Shown: positions 1-5,102, counted from the first letter of the stretch. The stretch: 5,355 bases of DNA from Candidatus Melainabacteria bacterium (GCA_014380105.1 JACMKL010000621.1:1-5355), one strand, 5' to 3'. A program made the numbers and translations. Notes: a model not told the origin generated them from the sequence alone.

Positions 1-229
1 CGGGATTTTGACTGCCGGCAGAAAACTTCTCTCCACTTGCTTTCGACTCAGGCAAATCAGCTTGCTCAATACCCAGAAACGATAGTAAGTGTTCGCGAAC
101 GAAAGCGCCCACAGACTGCGAACCCGCAGCACGGGCCAGCTTTTGCACCTCTTGGAATTGCTCCGCTTTCAGGCTAATGACTATTTGATGTTCGCGCACT
201 AAATGTCGTTTTCCTTGTCTCAAAGCCAT
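1..229 (-). CDS. Ribbon-helix-helix (CopG/Arc-like) small protein, 3' end beyond window
   Basis: This open frame begins at the ATG at 229 and runs off the left edge, with 76 codons visible. An in-frame TGA lies three codons upstream, which fixes the start; the ribosome binding site is weak (AATTAAA before ATG). A basic N-terminus is followed by a short strand (residues 14-20, HQIVISL), a helix (22-35, AEQFQEVQKLARAA) and a second helix (38-52, QSVGAFVREHLLSFL). This is the strand-helix-helix order and hydrophobic spacing of ribbon-helix-helix proteins, which dimerise and bind DNA with the paired strands. Such proteins are often autoregulating repressors, antitoxins or plasmid copy-control factors. 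Which of these applies cannot be seen, because any partner gene would lie outside the window. The tail after residue 55 is polar and probably disordered. The fold call is by pattern only. Confidence 0.6.
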   Translation of the reverse strand, partial: MALRQGKRHLVREHQIVISLKAEQFQEVQKLARAAGSQSVGAFVREHLLSFLGIEQADLPESKASGEKFSAGSQNP

Positions 230-242
230 TTTAATTCAAATT

Positions 243-275
243 GCATTGCACATGAATGCTATTGACCACTGATCA
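243..275. promoter_or_regulatory. Two inverted repeats between promoter and ATG, possible operators
   Basis: Positions 263-275 form a near-palindrome of the pattern TGAnCAnTGnTCA (minus strand). Positions 243-247 and 255-259 form GCATT/AATGC arms seven bases apart. Both lie between the predicted transcription start and the start codon of the ribbon-helix-helix gene, where an autorepressor would bind. That they bind this protein is inference. Confidence 0.3.
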
Positions 276-289
276 CGAAATTTGCTTTT

Positions 290-318
290 ATTATAACGAG
301 TAGTAGTAACGGTTTTAA
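290..318 (-). promoter_or_regulatory. Sigma-70-type promoter of the ribbon-helix-helix gene
   Basis: On the minus strand a perfect TATAAT (290-295) lies 17 nt downstream of TTAAAA (313-318), a four-of-six match to the -35 consensus. Transcription would start near 283, giving a leader of about 50 nt before the ATG at 229. The -35 overlaps the U-tract of the upstream terminator, so the two units are packed end to end. Confidence 0.55.
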
Positions 319-366
319 AAAACGAAGGGTCAAGACGCTTTCCGGAGAAAGAATCAAGACCCTTCG
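317..366 (-). terminator. Rho-independent terminator after paralogue A
   Basis: On the minus strand a 9-bp perfect outer stem (358-366 with 323-331, CGAAGGGTC/GACCCTTCG) encloses an inner CTTTC/GAAAG stem with a CGGA-type loop. Six Ts follow directly (complement of the A-run 317-322). This is a standard intrinsic terminator, placed about 100 nt after the stop codon of the gene ending at 463. Confidence 0.85.
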
Positions 367-402
367 CCAAGGCGGTTCTTCGCTGACATTGACGACGGAG
401 CC

Positions 403-440
403 TGCGGATTACATCAGCATGTGATCGCTGTGATTCCGCA
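403..440 (-). other. Stem-loop in the 3' untranslated region of paralogue A
   Basis: TGCGGATTACA (403-413) pairs with 429-440, giving 11 base pairs with one bulged T at 434 and one wobble pair. It lies just beyond the stop codon of gene A and before the intrinsic terminator. No U-tract follows it, so it is more likely a stability or processing structure than a terminator. Confidence 0.4.
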
Positions 441-462
441 AGAGCCGGCGTCTGTAGTCAGT

Positions 463-915
463 TCAGTTCCAGCGCTGTTTGCCGAACAGGCGACGCTCGC
501 GGGTGGCCAGCTTGTCGATGGCACCGGTTTCGTCGATGACGTAGAAGTCATCGCCGGCCGATTCCACCTTCTTCAGGTCCACGAACTCGAGGTCGCTGTC
601 TTCGTTGCCGAAGATGCGGCGGTCGCGCTGCGCTTCGAGAGCCATCTCGATAGCGTCTTCCGGCGTCCAGCCCGTCTCCGCGGTGAAGCGGTCCGGATTG
701 CTGAACAGGGTGCCGACTTCGGGACGGAGGGTCGAGCGCGAGCGACGGTTGCGGCGGCTGCTGTTGCGGCTGCCGAACAGACGGTTCTCGCGATCGATTG
801 CCTTCGACTCCGAAGCGGCGGCTTCGTAGGTCCAGCCGGACACACCCGGGATGGGGGTGCCGATGTTGCCGTTTTCGACGTTGCCATTCAGGCCAGTGTT
901 GTTGATCATAGTCAT
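463..915 (-). CDS. Unknown protein, long paralogue (A) of the adk-linked family
   Basis: I do not recognise this 150-residue protein. It is clearly paralogous to the 105-residue protein encoded at 1265-1582. Shared blocks are GTPIPGVSGWTYEAAAS (19-35), RENRLFG (42-48), RPEV (64-67) and RFTAETGWTPEDA (76-88) followed by MALE (91-94). An Arg/Ser-rich stretch (49-64) separates the first two blocks from the rest. The pattern R-x-x-R-(L/I)-F-G occurs three times (42-48, 97-103, 139-145), the last in a C-terminal tail absent from the short paralogue. That tail has an acidic part (about 104-128) and a basic end. No signal peptide or membrane segment is visible, so it is probably cytoplasmic and largely disordered around two short conserved modules. 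The ATG at 915 sits 7 nt after GGAG; ATG 909 is an alternative start. The upstream leader matches that of the short paralogue. Confidence 0.8.
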   Translation of the reverse strand: MTMINNTGLNGNVENGNIGTPIPGVSGWTYEAAASESKAIDRENRLFGSRNSSRRNRRSRSTLRPEVGTLFSNPDRFTAETGWTPEDAIEMALEAQRDRRIFGNEDSDLEFVDLKKVESAGDDFYVIDETGAIDKLATRERRLFGKQRWN

Positions 916-926
916 AACAGTTCTCC

Positions 927-1181
927 ATTTCGCCCGTTGGGGCTGTCATGACCAGGTAAAGCGTTTCCTGAGAACGCTTCCCTTGGTCGATTTAACACTT
1001 TGTGCCAGAACGCGGGATTGCGCTCAGACACACACGAAACGGATTTTCCGCCTCGTGTTTTGCAACATTCGTCTGCTTGCGCAAACGCCGTTGCGACGCC
1101 ATTTTCAGAAGCCTTGTCAGCTTCTTCCAATGACGTCTTTGGGCAATCGCACTTCAGGTCAGTGCGTTTGCTTCAAAGCTC
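927..1181 (-). pseudogene. Decayed remnant of a second adenylate kinase 3' end
   Basis: Positions 913-993 match 1580-1661, the adk 3' end plus the leader of B, at roughly four of five bases. Allowing one missing base near 973, the remnant still encodes KSTKGS, then QETLYLVMTA, beside KSTKGS and QEVLNLVMTA in the intact gene. Weaker colinear anchors lie further upstream: RVLAQSV against RVMVTV, ADECCK against ADICDACK, and a C-P pair near 1143-1145. These need several indels and are not certain. No usable adk frame survives. I infer that an adk-B unit was duplicated and the second adk collapsed, leaving gene A. The section at 927-1014 is solid and the extension to 1181 is tentative. Confidence 0.5.
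930..982 (-). promoter_or_regulatory. Two-hairpin leader upstream of paralogue A
   Basis: Minus-strand hairpin H1 is AAGCGTT/AACGCTT (973-979 with 959-965), a perfect 7-bp stem with loop CTCAGGA. After 15 nt comes H2, GCCC/GGGC (940-943 with 932-935) with loop CAAC. The GGAG and the ATG of gene A follow 16 nt later. The linker carries the palindrome GTCATGAC. The same layout precedes paralogue B, with the same 15-nt H1-H2 spacing. Confidence 0.5.
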
Positions 1182-1196
1182 GTGGGCAAGCCGGTC

Positions 1197-1253
1197 ACCG
1201 GAGTTCGCGGATAAGTCTTAGCGTTGCCGCTTTGACATTCCGCGAAGTCCGGT
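1197..1253 (-). other. Long stem-loop directly after paralogue B
   Basis: Arms 1197-1211 and 1239-1253 are 15 nt each and complementary except at one position (1203 against 1247). The 27-nt loop contains a smaller AGCG/CGCT hairpin. It begins 11 nt after the stop codon of the gene ending at 1265. No run of Ts follows on the minus strand, so it is not a classical intrinsic terminator. A 3'-end stabiliser, processing site or partial terminator for the adk-B messenger is plausible. Confidence 0.5.
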
Positions 1254-1264
1254 TTCCTTGCGGC

Positions 1265-1582
1265 TTAGTTCAGCGTGTGGCTGCCGAAGTGGATGCGCTC
1301 CGAGCGGAGCTCGAGAGCCATCGCCAGTGCGTCTTCTGGGGTCCAACCCGTTTCCGCGGTGAAGCGGGCGGGGTCGGAAGCCATCAGGCTGACTTCGGGG
1401 CGCGGGGCGCGACGCGTGGAGCGGTTGCGGCGATTGCCGAACAGCCGGTCTTCACGCGACGTTTCCTTGGCCATGGAGGCTGCGGATTCGTAGGTCCAAC
1501 CGGCGACGCCCGGGATGGGAGTGCCGACGAGACCGTGGTTGCCGTTGCCGATGGTGGTGGTGTTGATGGTCGATGCGTTCAT
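1265..1582 (-). CDS. Unknown protein, short paralogue (B) of the adk-linked family
   Basis: I do not recognise this 105-residue protein. Its conserved parts are GTPIPGVAGWTYESAAS (20-36), REDRLFG (43-49), RPEV (61-64), RFTAETGWTPEDA (73-85) with MALE (88-91), and a degenerate last motif RSERIHFG (93-100). The N-terminus (1-19) is rich in Asn and Thr and poorly conserved in the paralogue. An Arg-rich segment (51-61) could bind nucleic acid or another acidic partner, which is inference. There is no signal peptide or transmembrane stretch. The ATG at 1582 lies 11 nt after the adenylate kinase stop codon, and that TAG is part of its ribosome binding site (TAGGAG). The two genes therefore almost certainly share a messenger and may be translationally coupled. 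Confidence 0.8.
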   Translation of the reverse strand: MNASTINTTTIGNGNHGLVGTPIPGVAGWTYESAASMAKETSREDRLFGNRRNRSTRRAPRPEVSLMASDPARFTAETGWTPEDALAMALELRSERIHFGSHTLN

Positions 1583-1593
1583 AACAGTTGCTC

Positions 1594-2346
1594 CTAGTTG
1601 CCCGATAGGGCTGTCATGACCAGGTTAAGCACCTCCTGAGGTGTGCTTCCCTTAGTCGATTTCACCGTTACCATGACGCGACGCGCGTCCTGGTAGTACT
1701 TACAGAGCGGAAGGATTTCCACACTGTATTTCCGAAGGCGCTCTCGAATTACTTCGGGAACGTCGTCGGGACGCTGAATCAATGGACCTTTGCAGGCATC
1801 ACAGATGTCAGCGACTTGGGGCGGTGCGTATTTCAGGTGATACGAACGCCGGCAAGATGGGGTGGGACAGATGCGACGGAAGGAAAGGCGCTCAATGAGC
1901 TCCTCTTCTTCGACGTCTAGCAAGACTGTGTTATTCACTGAAACTCCCTGCCACGCGAGACGACGCTCAAGTAAAAGAGCTTGCTCAAGCGTGCGCGGAA
2001 TGCCGTCGAGGATGGCACCATTCGCGTATTCAGGTCGGGCTAATTCTCTTTCGAGAATTTCGAGAATCAGGGAATCAGGAATAAGTCCGCCGCTCTTCAT
2101 GGGAGCTAATCTGTCACCGAATTCGATTTGTATATCTTTGCGCCTGAGAACATCTCCCATACCAAGGTGGGCAATACCGAGGAGGGCTGCTAGCTGAGAC
2201 GCGAGTGTGCCTTTGCCTGCACCTGGTCCGCCGAGTAGCACGATGTATCTCTTGTTGGAAGAACGGCGCAGAAAGTGGCGGGCGAAATTGCGAACGATGG
2301 AAGTCGTAAGAATTCGCCAGCGATGGGATGCGTTTGTCTTCGCCAT
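1594..2346 (-). CDS. adk: Adenylate kinase homologue with N-terminal extension and Cys4 lid
   Basis: Adenylate kinase (ATP + AMP to 2 ADP), 250 residues against about 215 for the family. The P-loop GGPGAGKGT is at 39-47. The AMP-binding segment reads HLGMGDVLR (60-68) where the family has STGD-M-L-R, so Met63 replaces a nearly invariant Thr; Arg68 is kept. KSGGLIPDSLI (84-94) and GAILDGIPRT (110-119) match the NMP domain. The lid (about 156-195) carries C160, C165, C182 and C185 in a C-x4-C...C-x2-C arrangement, as in zinc-binding lids, then QRPDD (191-195) and IRERLRKY (200-207). Residues 1-33 are an unusual basic extension with no internal Met. The start is ATG 2346 after GGAAGAG. It is followed by gene B in one operon. 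The nucleotide-monophosphate preference could be altered by the motif change. Confidence 0.85.
   Translation of the reverse strand: MAKTNASHRWRILTTSIVRNFARHFLRRSSNKRYIVLLGGPGAGKGTLASQLAALLGIAHLGMGDVLRRKDIQIEFGDRLAPMKSGGLIPDSLILEILERELARPEYANGAILDGIPRTLEQALLLERRLAWQGVSVNNTVLLDVEEEELIERLSFRRICPTPSCRRSYHLKYAPPQVADICDACKGPLIQRPDDVPEVIRERLRKYSVEILPLCKYYQDARRVMVTVKSTKGSTPQEVLNLVMTALSGN
1600..1649 (-). promoter_or_regulatory. Two-hairpin leader of paralogue B inside adk 3' coding sequence
   Basis: H1 pairs AAGCAC with GTGCTT (1643-1648 with 1627-1632); an alternative keeps AAGC/GCTT with an inner ACCTC/GAGGT stem. The TCAGGA core of its loop is the same as in the copy upstream of A. H2 is GCCC/GGGC (1608-1611 with 1600-1603) with loop TATC. 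The element is read as codons for the last residues of adenylate kinase and ends 17 nt before the ATG of B. Confidence 0.45.
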
Positions 2347-2399
2347 ATGTGTTCTCTTCCAAAGTCTAGTCGCGGAATCAGGTCCAAACGAGAAGACGG

Positions 2400-2438
2400 A
2401 AAACCCCGCTACAGCAAGAGAGCTGAAATAGCAGGGTT
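2400..2438 (-). terminator. Terminator-like hairpin in the adenylate kinase leader
   Basis: On the minus strand AACCC-T-GCTA pairs with TAGC-G-GGGTT (2429-2438 with 2402-2411, one mismatch). An inner CAGC/GCTG stem (2422-2425 with 2412-2415) extends it, and four Ts follow (2400-2403). It lies about 55 nt before the adk start. It could attenuate adk transcription, or end antisense transcription coming from the right. Confidence 0.4.
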
Positions 2439-2869
2439 GTACTGATGGTGGATGCGATGAAGAAAGAGGTTTTTTGGGTTGTTCCGGAGGAAGAAGTGAT
2501 GAATTAAATGTCCCTTCAACCTAGTACTTAGGGTTATTAGTAAGCAAGCAATATTCAGAGCCTTATGAAATCCAAGATTTCTTGTCAAAGATGAGTATCA
2601 AAGAGGGTCAGTCACAGCCTGATCATGAGTGTTTATAGCTAGTTAGATGTTTAAGTTGGGGACCTTTTGGGGTGGCTGGAAGTGAGATGGCGCTAATGTG
2701 CAGGGTGGGGAAACTACGCACTTTTGGGCGCTTTCGTTTTACTAGCGCGGCTTGTGTGAGGTTTTTCTCACAAATATTCCTGAAGTCGGATCGGTGGCTT
2801 TATTGCAACGCTTAGCGCGGATAGTGAGAACGCGTTAATGCCTGGGCAAGCTAGCGGGAAGATCATGAT
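2439..2869. other. Long gene-free stretch between divergent genes with small hairpins
   Basis: No credible coding frame is visible on either strand. On the side of the methyltransferase gene there are small inverted repeats: GCGCT/AGCGC (2728-2732 with 2744-2748), TGTGAG/CTCACA with a loop containing five Ts (2755-2760 with 2767-2772), and CGCT-T-AGCG (2809-2817). The 8-mer TAGCGCGG occurs twice (2743-2750 and 2813-2820), each time followed by a GTG-GAG-like sequence. No convincing plus-strand promoter could be assigned. Confidence 0.35.
2562..2588 (-). promoter_or_regulatory. Possible promoter of the adk operon
   Basis: A perfect TTGACA lies on the minus strand at 2583-2588. The best -10 candidate, CATAAG (2562-2567), is only four of six and at a short 15-nt spacing. 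If real, the adk leader would be over 200 nt long and would include the hairpin at 2402-2438. Confidence 0.25.
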
Positions 2870-3742
2870 GTGATGAAAGAAAGCCTTATTTGCAATCTTT
2901 GTTCAGCGCCAGGCACATTCGAAAACTCAGATGATAAGCAAGTTGTGCCTTGCCACTTGCGCTCTCACCGCGAGCAGAATTTCCAGCTCTGGCGCTGTAA
3001 AAACTGCCTCAGCTTGCACTCAAAAGAATCCGTCGATCTCGATTATTTTTACTCGATTTATCCGTTCCGAAAACAACGATTAGACTGGGCAACAAAGGCT
3101 GTTTACGGCAATCGACTCAAGCTTTTACAAAATCACGGTTTGAAAAAACACCATTCAATTCTGGACTTCGGCTCTGGTCAAGGTTTGTTTGAAAAATTCT
3201 TAAAAGCAAAAGGGTATACAAACGTCGTTTCTTTTGACCCCTATCTAGTCAAAAGTGAACACACTGAGCCAACTGACGTTCAATATGATTTCGTGATGGC
3301 ACAGGATGTTTTGGAGCACGTTGATGAGCCGGATGAAACTATTTCGCTGCTTGTAAAATGCCTGAAATTAGACGGCAAATTAGTAATCGGATGTCCGAAT
3401 GCTACCGGAATTGACCTTTCTAAATTCGCCAAATATGCCAACGAATTGCACCAACCATACCACCGGCACATCCCTTCTAAAGCAGCTTTGGAAGCTCTTC
3501 TGCGGAGACATGACTTCAGCAAAATCGATTGTCATCTTCGCTATTATTTCGATACTCTCATTCCTGGATTCAACACACTGTTCGTAAACGAGTACACACT
3601 GGCTTGTGGAGCGTTTGCCGAGGTGCTTGTAGAACCTCCTAACTTCCAAGTATTCCTTTCAAATCCACTGCTTTTTTATCACGCATTAACAGGCTATTTT
3701 TCTCCAGGGCAAGCCAACATGATTTTGTTCTGCACTAAGTAA
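2870..3742 (+). CDS. Class I SAM-dependent methyltransferase with N-terminal Cys4 segment
   Basis: This 290-residue protein begins with a zinc-ribbon-like segment: C8-x2-C11 and C43-x2-C46 (RCKNC). The SAM-binding Rossmann core follows: motif I ILDFGSGQG (97-105), an acidic end of strand 2 at SFDPY (D123), YDFVMAQDVLEHVDEP (139-154) and LDGKLVIGCPN (168-178). The order matches the Methyltransf_23/11 type that methylates small molecules or sugars; the substrate cannot be read. HQPYHRHIPS (194-203) resembles the His-containing loop seen after strand 5 in such enzymes. The GTG at 2870 lies 8 nt after GGGAAG; the ATG at 2873 is the alternative start and is almost equally likely. The gene is visibly richer in A/T than the unknown paralogues at 463-1582. 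It is a single-gene unit, convergent with the exonuclease. Confidence 0.8.
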   Translation: MMKESLICNLCSAPGTFENSDDKQVVPCHLRSHREQNFQLWRCKNCLSLHSKESVDLDYFYSIYPFRKQRLDWATKAVYGNRLKLLQNHGLKKHHSILDFGSGQGLFEKFLKAKGYTNVVSFDPYLVKSEHTEPTDVQYDFVMAQDVLEHVDEPDETISLLVKCLKLDGKLVIGCPNATGIDLSKFAKYANELHQPYHRHIPSKAALEALLRRHDFSKIDCHLRYYFDTLIPGFNTLFVNEYTLACGAFAEVLVEPPNFQVFLSNPLLFYHALTGYFSPGQANMILFCTK

Positions 3743-3800
3743 AACCGGCTCTGTTGGCTGGTCTCAATTACCTACTGGGTTGATTAGTAGTCGTTCTGAA

Positions 3801-3855
3801 GAAAGAAAGTGGACAGATTGTGCGGTTTTTATGCCGCACAATCTGTTCTTTCTCG
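3801..3855. terminator. Bidirectional terminator between convergent genes
   Basis: ACAGATTGTGCGG (3813-3825) and its exact complement (3834-3846) form a 13-bp perfect stem with an 8-nt loop holding five Ts. On the plus strand TTCTTTCT follows; on the minus strand CCACTTTCTTTCTTC follows. The flanking AGAAAG and CTTTCT can extend the structure. It sits between the stop codons at 3742 and 3861 and can serve both transcripts. Confidence 0.8.
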
Positions 3856-3860
3856 CTTGA

Positions 3861-4421
3861 TCACTTGCTCAGTCCTTGCCTTTTCAGCTCGATGAGCAGG
3901 CGGGCGATGTTCATGGAATCGCTGTCTGCGCGGTGTGGACGACCTTCGAATTGCAGTCCGAGTTTTGCCAGTTTTGCTTCCAACGAGACGTTGAAAAACT
4001 CGCCCGTCAAAAGCGAGTACAAAACCGAGACATTGAGCTCATCGTCGCCAAATGGCGTTGGTTTGCCAAACATCGCACATTGCCAGTCGAGCGCTTTGCG
4101 ATCGCCAGCGGAGTCGGTGACGAGAAGTCGACTTTTCGAGCCGTACTTCTCGGTCAGTCGCCGAATTGCCTCTTCAAAAGGCACGCCTTGCTTCTTAAGC
4201 AGGGCTTCAGTCCAACCAGTCAATTCAGTGCAAAAAGGACTGATTGTCGACATGGTCGGAATGATGGGAATGCTGCGCGGAGTGCCGACAATTCGCATGT
4301 CGCGAAGGTCGACAGTCGTCAGCCCGATCTCGATTATCTCTTGCCGCTCACCGTCCGGAAAAATTCCGTCAGGGTAGCAGCTGAGCTCGAGGTCCAATAC
4401 GTTGGCCAGATGTGTTTTCAT
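3861..4421 (-). CDS. DEDDh 3'-5' exonuclease, ERI1/KapD-like
   Basis: This 186-residue single-domain protein has all five DEDDh active-site residues. They are D10 and E12 in VLDLELS (8-14), D107 in SAGDRKAL (104-111) with Leu and Cys at the usual +4 and +8, and H163 and D168 in PHRADSDSMNIARL (162-175). The FCTELTGWT stretch (63-71) matches the LTGIT signature of ERI1/KapD-type exonucleases. Family members trim RNA or DNA from the 3' end using two metal ions; the substrate here is unknown. The ATG at 4421 is preceded by AAGGG at about 7 nt. It lies 123 nt downstream of the membrane-protein gene on the same strand, with a strong hairpin between, so co-transcription is uncertain. The gene ends at the shared terminator. 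Confidence 0.8.
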   Translation of the reverse strand: MKTHLANVLDLELSCYPDGIFPDGERQEIIEIGLTTVDLRDMRIVGTPRSIPIIPTMSTISPFCTELTGWTEALLKKQGVPFEEAIRRLTEKYGSKSRLLVTDSAGDRKALDWQCAMFGKPTPFGDDELNVSVLYSLLTGEFFNVSLEAKLAKLGLQFEGRPHRADSDSMNIARLLIELKRQGLSK

Positions 4422-4544
4422 AAGCTACCCTTCGAGTTGTTGAACCTGCGCACAAACCCGCACGGAGAGCCGGAATGGCTAACCGCGCGGGTTCATTGCA
4501 GAGGCGATTTTTTTATGTTTTGCTATTTTGTTTTGCAGTCACTG
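4422..4544. other. Intergenic region upstream of the exonuclease
   Basis: Besides the hairpin, it holds an A-rich stretch on the minus strand with the 8-mer GCAAAACA twice (4516-4523 and 4529-4536). A CTGACA ending at the stop codon of the upstream gene, 17 nt before TAGCAA, is a weak promoter candidate for the exonuclease. I would not rely on it. Confidence 0.25.
4455..4493 (-). terminator. Strong hairpin between membrane protein and exonuclease genes
   Basis: On the minus strand AACCCGC-GCGG pairs with CCGT-GCGGGTT, giving 11 continuous base pairs. One of them is a G-U wobble that becomes a mismatch on the plus strand, which favours the minus orientation. An inner AGCC/GGCT stem lies in the loop. 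Only three Ts follow, so termination may be partial. An alternative pairing using 4443-4449 also exists. Confidence 0.5.
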
Positions 4545-5102
4545 TCAGAGCGGCTGCGGTTTGCCGACGATTCTTTCGAGACCGTCGATTGCTTTGGCGA
4601 GGCTAGCTTCCGGAAGTACAATTCCGGTCACAATCGCGTCGATGGTGCCACGAGCAGGCGGCGTGAAAGCGTTGCCGCCGAGGTCGGTGGTCGCTTTCCA
4701 TTCGATACCTTCGATTCTCGCCAGCTCGCTGCGGAAGCTCTTATGAAACTTCGCTGCCGAGACGCCGATGGCAGTGATGTTGAGCTGGATCGAACCGTCT
4801 GCGCCTGGAGTGACCGTATAGGCGATTCTGCCGGCGCCGAAAATCTTGTCCAGCTCGCTGAGTGGGGCTTCAGGTGAATGGAGGAAGGCAGGCGCAAGAG
4901 CCTCGGCGCGCTTGTGCGCAAGTTCGATGGTCAGTCCGGCTAGCCCGAAGCTAATCACGGCGAGAGCTGCTTGAAGCGGAAGTTGCAGGCTCTCGTGAAG
5001 GAAACTCGCTGTGACCAGTGGTCCAACAAGAAAGCCCATCACAAGTCCAATCACAGCCGCCAAACAAAGATGTCCGAGTTTGGATTTGAATGCGTTGGTC
5101 AT
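4545..5102 (-). CDS. Two-helix membrane protein of unknown function
   Basis: I do not recognise this 185-residue protein. A Lys-containing N-terminus is followed by two hydrophobic segments (about 9-34, and 41-62 with SFGLAGLTI) separated by a short polar turn. A basic AHKRAEA (62-68) then precedes a soluble C-terminal domain of about 115 residues. By charge, both ends should face the cytoplasm, with a helical hairpin anchoring the domain. The C-terminal domain shows alternating strands and helices and a Gly/Pro-rich turn (142-152), but no catalytic motif I can name. I chose ATG 5102 because GGAG lies 8 nt before it; the upstream GTG at 5111 would overlap that site. It may be transcribed ahead of the exonuclease. 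Confidence 0.7.
   Translation of the reverse strand: MTNAFKSKLGHLCLAAVIGLVMGFLVGPLVTASFLHESLQLPLQAALAVISFGLAGLTIELAHKRAEALAPAFLHSPEAPLSELDKIFGAGRIAYTVTPGADGSIQLNITAIGVSAAKFHKSFRSELARIEGIEWKATTDLGGNAFTPPARGTIDAIVTGIVLPEASLAKAIDGLERIVGKPQPL

Noticed and set aside
421..951. 176-codon open frame on the plus strand opposite gene A
   Set aside because: It mirrors gene A on the other strand. The minus frame has a proper ribosome binding site, a paralogue and a terminator, while the plus frame is low-complexity Ala/Val/Arg.
912..1130. Small minus-strand frame whose TGA overlaps the ATG of gene A (ATGA), suggesting a leader peptide
   Set aside because: It starts with TTG without a ribosome binding site, and its sequence is better explained as decayed adk in a shifted frame. 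Coupling through ATGA cannot be excluded but is unsupported.
463..1582. RRLFG matches the cyclin-binding motif of eukaryotic p21-type proteins
   Set aside because: A five-residue match in a bacterial protein is easily coincidental. Nothing in the window suggests secretion or a eukaryotic host.
851..1597. 248-codon open frame on the plus strand across B and the B-A gap
   Set aside because: It runs antisense to B and reads through hairpins and the adk remnant. It has no domain, no good start site and no paralogue evidence of its own.
3745..3770. ACCGGC/GCTGGT hairpin just after the methyltransferase stop
   Set aside because: It is a six-pair stem with a wobble and no T-run, and a far stronger terminator lies 70 nt downstream.
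4440..4497. GGGTTC and paired arms resembling part of a tRNA
   Set aside because: No T-loop with a closing stem, no anticodon arm and no acceptor stem can be formed; the pairing is a simple terminator-like hairpin.
3876..4877. 333-codon open frame on the plus strand across two genes and their gap
   Set aside because: It is antisense to the exonuclease, whose catalytic residues are all intact, and to the membrane protein, and it crosses an obvious intergenic region.
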